A model generated the notes under the pieces. It worked only from the letters and a program-made list of their open reading frames with translations. It was not told the origin of the DNA and made no database searches. A DNA stretch of 64,000 nucleotides from positions 102,501 to 166,500 of the forward strand of contig CAJHZI010000231.1 of assembly GCA_905160935.1 (NCBI GenBank), written 5' to 3'. Positions 58,201 through 64,000 of the stretch are shown here, piece by piece. Positions within the stretch are counted from its first letter, which is position 1; each line of letters begins with the position of its first letter. The position numbers and the translations under genes are program-made. This DNA is from Enchytraeus crypticus. Lineage: Eukaryota; Annelida; Clitellata; Enchytraeida; Enchytraeidae.

Positions 58201-61200
58201 AACTGTAAAAAATGCGTAAGGAATATGCTGGAGTGCTATCGGCTAATGGGGATGCAATATGTCACTGAAAATACACTTTTTGGATTCCCATATTGACTTC
58301 TTTTCTGGAAACCTTGGAGCTGTTAGGGATGAACATGGAAATTAGATTCCATCAGGACTTATCGGTCATGGAGTCACGTTACAAAGGTAAAAGAATGCCT
58401 AAATTCTCGCGGACTATTGCTGGACGTTGTATCGTGATGACCCAGATGCAGAACATAGGAGAAAGTCAAACTTTAAGAGATTATAGAAATTATAAGTAGT
58501 TCTGTAGACGTATTTATAGGCTGGACTAAGTTTACTTAAGGTTTTTACCTTATCTGAACGTTTAGTAAGATTAATAAAAATTTGGTTGTAAATCTTAAAG
58601 AATTACATATTAATATAATGCTTATTTTGGTGCGTAGTTGGTAAAATTTCAAACTGAGATACCTCAAAAACTGAGGGTGATAGAGAAAAACGGAAAACAG
58701 ATTTGGAATCAGCATATAAAACTCTACTAAGGACATCCTATGCCTTTGTTTGTGTGCTCCGAAAAAAAAATTTTGTAGACCAGTGAGCTATTGATTTGAA
58801 AAAAATGCATATCAATGAAGATTTAAATAGTTTTTTGCAATTAAAGTAATTTACTATATGAACTAACCTTTCAACTATTGATTTGGAAACAATGCATATC
58901 AATGAAGATTTAATTAGTTTTGTGCAATAGCTGTCAATGCAAGATAAGGTATTGTAAAAATTTAAGCATTAAAAATCACAACTCTACATGTAGCTCCTAT
59001 TTTCTATATAGTTAATCCAAACTGCAACGCAGTGAATATGAAATCTATAAATATAGTTTGATTTTAATTATGAGAGTGTCCCATAATAAGGTGAGTTAAT
59101 ATCACAATTCCCCGTGTTGTGCTCGGGTGTGGTTGGGCCACTGCAGAATAGGGCAACCGCAAACAATCTGCCACGTGTACGTAAGAGGCGACTAAAGGCA
59201 GGAGCTGAGGATGGCTAGAGGGGACCCACCTCACCATGAAATATTTTCCCCCAGGATGAAATGGTAATTAATCCACCTAACTGAGGAATGCAACGGGAAA
59301 CTACCTCAGAAGCCATATATTTCCCAAGCTATAGATTACATAAGGTATGGATAAGGCATAGACTTTGTGAAGGGATTAACATGTTGATCTAAGGAGTGCT
59401 CTTATGGAGCGAGAAAGCAGACTTTGAGTATGAATATGTACCTTGAACCTGCCACTTGGCAGTGCACTGAAGAGAATATCACAATAAATGGTATGAAATT
59501 GGAACAGGTAGGAGTTTAAATATAATCAGCTGTCAAGCTCTCTATATAGAGAACTTCTAAGACTAAACTATTGATATAATTGTAATAGGAAAGTTTGTTT
59601 ATACCTTTAGGGTGTCTTAAGCAATTTTCTTAAACAGTATCTGCAGTTTGTTTAAAGATATCTCAGATTGAACTTGTGATTATCCCAACAATGCAGAGGA
59701 GATGATGAAGTACCTTCAGTACGTGAGGAGGCTGGACTTCTTTGAGACGCCTGACTACGCCTACCTGCGCAAGCTCTTCACAGATCTCATGACGACCAAT
59801 GGCTGGACCTGCGACTGGGAATTTGACTGGATAGGTCAACAGTTGGTTTGTTTATGCTTTTGTCGTTTTAATTCTAATGGTTTATTAGCAAACTTAATCA
59901 TATGACATTTGGATGAATTCTGCTCCATAGGCATAATTCTATTGTTCGCTTGGTGACTTTACGAGAGAGAGAGTTACCATTATCTTAATAAATCTAAGAT
60001 AAAAACAATGTTAAGGATTTGCCAATTTAAAGATTTAAATGGTCATGAATGCTATCCAAATAGCGAGATCTCGGAAGTCTGAAATTCTCATGAGTTTAGG
60101 CTTGTGCAGGGAAATCTAGAAAACGCGACTTCAGCCCTTACTACAGTATCTGTGTATGTCGTCTGTCTTTTACCTCTCTCTTAGTGGACTGCCTATTGGC
60201 AGGTCTATGGCATATAGATCAATCTATTGTGTATATGTGGTTTATTCTGCCTGTCTACACTGATATTCTCATATAGTCTAAACTCAGCGTGGGAGAATAG
60301 AAATGAATAGCGGCTGCTGTGTTAGGCATTAATCGACGTACTGGCTGTGACATGTCAGAGATAAGGAAGTTATTGTTGCTATGCTATGCTTTTGTGATGT
60401 CTATGCTTTATGATGTCTATGCTTTGTGATGTCTATACTTTATGATGTCTATGCTTTGTGATGTCTATGCTTTATGAACTTCACAATCATGTTTCTTCCA
60501 TATCCGTGATCTTCGTCAAATACGTCCATATTTGTCACGTGAGACAGCTGCTACAATTGGTGCTGCTCTTGTGCAATCGAAGTTGGACTACTGCAATTCC
60601 CTATTTTTAAATCTCCCTGGCTGTGAGATTGATCGGTTGCAGTTTGTTCAGAATTCTCTTGTGCGAGCAATTTTTTGTAGTTCCAAGTACTCACATGTTA
60701 CGCCTATTTTGAAGTCTTTGCACTGGCTAAAGATTAAAGAGAGCATCATTTACAAAACAGCTTCGTTAACCTATAAGTCCATCACCATCCTTGGACAAAC
60801 TTATATGTCTCACTTAATTAAAGTGATGCAGCCTGCTATTACTTGGTCTTCTAAGTTAATTACTCTTGTGAGACCTAGCTTACCTTCACGCTCTAAGCTA
60901 TCTAATCCTTCTTTTCAGCATGCTGCACCTCAGATCTGAAATTCTCTTCCATCCAATCTTCGGAAATCTTCATTTGAATCACATCAGCCTTTGCTTTCCT
61001 ATGAGCAGTTCCATAAGCAGTTGAAGACCTATCTTTTCCATCAGTCTTTTCCATCCAGTGTCCATGAGCAGCGACCTGCGCCTAAACCACCTTTTCTTTA
61101 ACTCCCTTTACTTTGGACTGAATTTCTGGATTTTGGAATTTGCACCGTTTTGGGACTTTCTATTTTGCTCGCCGGCTTGATTTTGTCTCAATAGTGCTCG

Positions 61201-61544
61201 ATGTTGTCATTGATGACTTTAGCACTCTAATTGTTGTTATTGTTATTATTATTGTTATGATGTCTATGCTTTATGATGTCTATGCTTTATGATGTCTATG
61301 CTTTGTGATGTCATTTTAGTGTATGATTCGTCTAATAACTCTGGATAAATAGGTGTCCAACTAGATAGAACGCTTATCATTCTCTTTGATGGCTGATTGC
61401 TTCTGTCTCTGCTTAATTTGTTTTATTATATTTTTCATATTTTGCTTCCTATTCAATTTGACTATTTTCGTGTGTCTGTTTTCATTTTGTGTGGTATGTG
61501 CTGTGTTTCGATCTAATCAAAATATTTCTCTCTCTCTCTTCTCT

Positions 61545-61595
<51 letters not shown>

Positions 61596-62836
61596 GATGT
61601 CTATGCTCTATGATATCTATTCTTCGTGATGTCGATGCTTTATGATGTCTATGCTCTATGATATCTATGCTTTATGATGTCTGTGCTTTATGATGTCTAT
61701 GCTGTATGATGTCTATGCTTTATATTGTCTATGCTCTATGAAGTCTATTCTTTATGATGTCTATGTTCTATGATGTCCATGCTTTGTCTATGCTCTATGA
61801 CCGACATGTTTCAGTCGACCCCACTGGGTTCTATGCACACGACGCTGGCTGTGGGGGGAGGGGACCACGGGCTCTCCCCGGCTCGCCCTGGTGGCCCCCG
61901 TGCTCATCAGGGCGATGATGACGACGATGGGCAGCATAGAGTGGTCCACAGAGGGGCAGGGGCGTGGGGCGGGGACATGGCCCAGTCGACAGAGCTGCTG
62001 GGGCCCAGCATAGCCCCCACTGATAGAATGGCCTGCAGCGTACGCGTGGTTAGCTCAACCAATGGCGAGCTACAGGGAGGAGTCGATGAGCCGACGAGTG
62101 GCCAATCAAATGCTCCGATAGCTACGCTCGCTGACATTGATACGTCGCCGACCGTTGAGCCTACAAAGTATGTCTTTCTATTGCTGATGTATGTTGATGC
62201 AAATGAATTTTGATAATTTCAATATAGTATGCTTCGATGAATCGCTTTAGGACTTGTATGGTATTTGGTTATGTAAATTATGGTAAAATTATTGGTATTT
62301 AATGTTTTCATTCATATTTATTTGCAGGCTGAGAAATGTGTCATAGTTTTTATTTATAGGTTATCGTCGTCTTCCTTTTAATGCCAGTTCAACTGGGATA
62401 CGAATTGATGGCATTTGTTCATAATTATTTTCATTTGTTCATAATTATTTTCATTTGTTCATAATTATTTTCATATTTACGTAAAAGTATCATCATCATC
62501 ATCTTCATTGGAATCTCAATCCAACAAGGGTCAGGATTAGACATTTTGTAGCAATTTTGGAGCCTAGGTGCTCACCAACCGAATGCCCTTTCTGACTTTG
62601 ATTTGGATCTTACTGCCTTGTCGCCTTTTACGACACATACCATCCACGGTTGGTGTATGCAGCCCGGACACAACACGGGTAAAACAGCAACTTAAACTAA
62701 GAAACGTGCTTTTATCATATGTGTGATCTAAAAGTATAATAAATAAGCATGGTCTGTTGTTGTTGTTTTGTGCAGATGTTGCTGCTTCTATGCGTCATCC
62801 AGAAAGAAGAAAACAAAAATAACACGAAAACCATGA
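52276..62836 (+). CDS. CSNK1G: Casein kinase 1 gamma (membrane-tethered Ser/Thr kinase), 9 exons
   Basis: CK1 gamma phosphorylates pre-phosphorylated or acidic Ser/Thr sites and, in animals, acts at the plasma membrane (for example on Wnt co-receptor LRP6). Exons: 52276-52519, 54217-54257, 54706-54775, 55462-55610, 55901-56135, 56623-56793, 59697-59845, 61815-62167, 62776-62836. All introns are GT..AG with matching phases. Predicted 490 aa. P-loop I-G-C-G-N-F-G (71-77), ATP Lys in V-A-I-K (K94), catalytic loop I-Y-R-D-V-K-P-E-N (D184), D-F-G (207-209), [20 protein letters not shown] (CK1 signature), and L-P-W-Q-G-L-K. Exon 8 adds a long Gly/Asp-rich tail not in vertebrate paralogues, then the conserved S-T-N-G-E-L ... 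S-N-A-P-I block. Exon 9 gives K-C-C-C-F and a basic end, the palmitoylation-type anchor of this subfamily. The ATG at 52,276 follows a TTG; 81 codons precede exon 2. Confidence 0.97.
52690..52805 (-). repeat. SINE family C relic in kinase intron 1
   Basis: Minus strand: 'ggacagccaaatggatgg' (box A), 'gataagcaggaggtcatcag', 'ttcatattccg' (degenerate box B). Same plan as 17,990. Confidence 0.55.
54530..54660 (+). repeat. L2-like LINE 3' UTR fragment in kinase intron 2
   Basis: 'ctggattttgatttgcatca', 'ggacctctcattttgcact', 'cagtgctcaatttagtcatt' and 'agttgttgttgttac' parallel 61,125-61,245. Confidence 0.6.
54985..55207 (+). repeat. SINE family B in kinase intron 3
   Basis: 'tagcataggggtaacgtcatg', box B 'gtgcgttcgaatcccgg', 'ggacattcacgggactgg', 'aacatgtggtattaaaaaag', 'gatcatttcactataatgcg'. 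Same strand as the gene. Confidence 0.8.
56781..56985 (+). repeat. 40-bp tandem repeat spanning the exon 6 splice donor
   Basis: Five units, exactly 40 bp each, begin at 56,781, 56,821, 56,861, 56,901 and 56,941. Unit 1 contains the last 13 nt of exon 6 and the donor (CCCG|GTTGGT at 56,793/56,794). Units 2, 3 and 4 keep CCTG|GTTGG at the equivalent place; unit 5 has lost it (CTTATTGG). Reading on from exon 6 meets TGA at 56,819-56,821, before the first copied donor. Confidence 0.95.
57095..57215. repeat. About 90-bp repeat, left copy
   Basis: 'tttactatatgaactatac', 'aaatgcatatcaatgaagat' and 'ttaattagttttgtgcaat' occur here about 1.4 times and again about 1.6 times at 58,785-58,930 in the same orientation. 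Confidence 0.85.
57740..58500 (+). pseudogene. Relic of a multicopy invertebrate gene family (P-M-V-W-R-E-P / D-C-Y-F-C), function unknown
   Basis: From about 57,808 one frame reads [11 protein letters not shown], then V-T-D-C-Y-F-C, then K-N-R-S-G-I-T-Y-P, then R-R-P-V-P-H-G-E. Later pieces in other frames include [15 protein letters not shown] and L-A-D-Y-C-W-T-L. This order belongs to an uncharacterised protein family found in many copies in arthropod, hemichordate and cnidarian genomes. Several stops and frame changes; the central part is missing. It lies inside kinase intron 6, same strand. Confidence 0.6.
58785..58930. repeat. About 90-bp repeat, right copy
   Basis: Second copy of the unit at 57,095. 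The two copies bracket the gene relic at 57,740-58,500. Confidence 0.85.
59125..59522 (+). repeat. SINE family D, full, joined to a LINE-alpha snippet
   Basis: 59,125-59,478 is the best SINE D copy ('ctgcagaatagggcaaccgc', 'gtacgtaagaggcgactaaa', 'aaatattttcccccagg', 'gggaaactacctcagaagcc', 'cctgccacttggcagtgcact'). It is followed at once by 'aatatcacaataaatggtat' and 'gaaattggaacaggtagg', which is LINE-alpha coding sequence equivalent to 9,437-9,478. Kinase intron 6. Confidence 0.85.
60165..60225 (-). repeat. LINE-alpha / SINE D 3' end scrap
   Basis: 'cctctctcttagtggactgcctattggcaggtctatgg' is the complement of the shared 3' end. Confidence 0.6.
60375..60480. repeat. 16-bp minisatellite (ATGATGTCTATGCTTT), left block
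   Basis: Head-to-tail 'tgatgtctatgctttatga' units with TTTA/TTTG variants. Confidence 0.9.
60485..61250 (+). pseudogene. L2-like LINE 3' half, 5'-truncated
   Basis: Frame 60,532-60,939 reads [25 protein letters not shown], then the H-A-A-P-Q-I C-terminal block. A stop follows, then S-S-N-L-R-K-S and the 3' UTR to '(TTGTTATTA)n' at 61,215-61,250. It is very close to 26,010-26,580 on the opposite strand. It sits inside the 16-bp minisatellite in kinase intron 7. Confidence 0.9.
61255..61800. repeat. 16-bp minisatellite, right block, with (CT)n at 61,530-61,592
   Basis: Resumes the 'atgatgtctatgctttatg' array after the LINE. The array runs to within about 15 nt of the exon 8 acceptor at 61,815. 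A non-repeat stretch (61,320-61,525) and a CT tract interrupt it. Confidence 0.9.
62412..62475. repeat. 19-bp tandem repeat (TTTGTTCATAATTATTTTCA), three units
   Basis: Three nearly identical head-to-tail units in kinase intron 8. Confidence 0.9.
62500..62692 (-). repeat. SINE D-related 5' region
   Basis: Minus strand: 'acccgtgttgtgtccggg', 'gtcgtaaaaggcgacaaggc' and 'cctgacccttgttgg'. The 'cgtaa(g/a)a(g)ggcgac' core is shared with the start of SINE D at 59,180. Lies just upstream of kinase exon 9. Confidence 0.55.
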
Positions 62837-63236
62837 CTTGTTATAATCTTTTCTGGCTGTTTATCAAAAGGCCAAGAATTCAAAGTTTCTTTTTAAAATT
62901 TGGAATGACCTTAATATTTCGTTTTTTGCACTAATGGTAGATGCTTATATGAACTGTCAGTTGTTTGAATTATTTCTCTACACTGAATGAATATGTGTGC
63001 AGAAGGTTTTTCAATTTCCTTAGCTTACTATCATATTTATTAAGCCGTTATTTTCTAGCAGCTTTGATAAGTCAGACTTTGTGTTAGATATTAAGAAAAA
63101 GTTTTAAATACAATTGTTCGTCCTATTATACAGTGAGATTCAATGTCCATTTTATCATACATTGATGACAATAGGAATGTTTTGACAGGGCATTTTTTAT
63201 TTTGGGATCTGTTTCTTATTCCCTGTTATCGCTCAC

Positions 63237-63242
63237 AATAAA
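63237..63242 (+). promoter_or_regulatory. Candidate polyadenylation signal AATAAA for the kinase gene
   Basis: First clear canonical hexamer downstream of the stop at 62,836, with T/GT-rich sequence after it. Position only, no transcript evidence. Confidence 0.35.
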
Positions 63243-63514
63243 TTTCTGCTGTTTTATTTTCTATATACTAATGCTATAAGTATACACTGCTTTTAGACAG
63301 TGATAGTTATTATGTGCAGGCTATTTTGAAATCTCTGTTATGATAACCACAAATAAGTTCTATTTTTAGAAGTTCCAAGCTTAGAGTCAGATACTTGGCT
63401 GGAGTGCTTGTAGCTTGTTTCTTATTATACAAATGCTTTAGTTTTAAATTCTGATTGAATCGCAGGTGGATTTTTTGCACTTGATAAATGTTTTTGCATA
63501 CGTAGTCGATAATA

Positions 63515-63660
63515 ACAATGCGTGTGCACTAAATAATAATAGTGCATGTGCTCTAAATGATGGTAGTGCTTGTGCACTAAGTGATAGAAGTGCATTAAGT
63601 GAGTGCGTGTGCACTAGGGGGTAGTAGTGTGTGTACACTAAATCATAATAGTGAAGGGCA
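63515..63660. repeat. About 30-bp minisatellite (GTGTGCACTAAATAATAATAGT)
   Basis: About five degenerate units, each with GTGCACTAAR and TAGTAGTG-like parts. Confidence 0.8.
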
Positions 63661-64000
63661 TAAACACTTTACAAAATTAACTTTGTCTTTCTTTTATGAT
63701 CGACTCATTCTATTAAATGGGCATTCCAATTGTTTAAGAAGTACTTGGTCTTACTTTGGAACCCGTGTAGACGTTATTGTGATATAAGACTCAACACTTC
63801 AGTATTGTGTAATATTGCTCTGTAGATCTCGGTCTCTTGTTCATTTACTATCATCAAGTCTTTGCTAAACTGACTATGCATCTAGTTTAAAGATGTGTAG
63901 TTATCTGCAGTTATGAAGCTTTAATATAATTGAATTGCTAGTTAAATAAAATGTGTGAGATAGTTTTAGACTCTAATTATTATTAGAAACTAATTATTAC

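Larger units (their letters stand above)
62837..64000 (+). other. Probable 3' UTR and flank of the kinase gene
   Basis: No coding signal. An AATAAA at 63,237-63,242 would give a 3' UTR of about 420 nt. Beyond it lies the minisatellite at 63,515. Confidence 0.5.

Noticed and set aside
59846..59905. Frame extension after kinase exon 7
   Set aside because: The family match stops at G-Q-Q-L, where a GTTTGT donor lies and joins in phase to exon 8 (S-T-P-L-G). The alternative donor ATAG|GTCAAC breaks the exon 8 phase.

Overview
The window is a stretch of animal (metazoan) nuclear DNA. It is AT-rich and intron-rich, and crowded with microsatellites, minisatellites, tRNA-derived SINEs, LINE fragments and decayed DNA transposons. 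There are no bacterial-type operons. Three host genes can be assembled exon by exon. In each model the splice phases are consistent, every intron begins GT and ends AG, and the protein matches a known family along its length. The protein sequences and the repeat content suggest an invertebrate, perhaps a spiralian, but the species cannot be fixed from the sequence alone.

Layout. (1) 1-7,600 is intergenic: minisatellites, a non-autonomous DNA transposon with GGCGGATCCAGG ends, and a large AT-centred palindrome. (2) 7,608-14,831, minus strand, is a complete eight-exon gene for ribonuclease H2 catalytic subunit A (RNASEH2A, 322 aa predicted). Its introns hold a 5S-rRNA-derived repeat, an 82-nt hairpin, LINE pieces and a 17-unit minisatellite carrying TGAGTCA motifs. 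(3) 14,832-33,206 is a transposon graveyard: a Tc1/mariner element, SINE families A-D, a LINE of the endonuclease/RT type (called alpha here), a nearly full-length L2/CR1-like LINE, a GC-richer broken ORF of unknown origin, a broken F-type envelope-like gene, and an LTR with PPT-like and PBS-like flanks. (4) 33,207-45,820, minus strand, is a twelve-exon coiled-coil gene that I identify as a Shootin-1 (SHTN1/KIAA1598) homologue. (5) 45,821-52,275 is intergenic SINE/LINE debris between two divergent genes. (6) 52,276-62,836, plus strand, is a complete nine-exon casein kinase 1 gamma gene (490 aa) ending in a Cys-Cys-Cys-Phe lipidation-type tail. (7) 62,837-64,000 is its probable 3' UTR and flank.

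The three host genes have unrelated jobs: removal of RNA from DNA, actin-adhesion coupling, and membrane-tethered kinase signalling. Nothing suggests that they work together. The most unusual observations concern gene architecture. A 40-bp tandem array has copied the exon-6 splice donor of the kinase gene. At least three decayed copies of the exon-7 splice acceptor lie in the neighbouring intron of the Shootin-like gene. A SINE family shares its 3' hairpin end with the local LINE. A multicopy gene-family relic in kinase intron 6 lies between two copies of a roughly 90-bp repeat.
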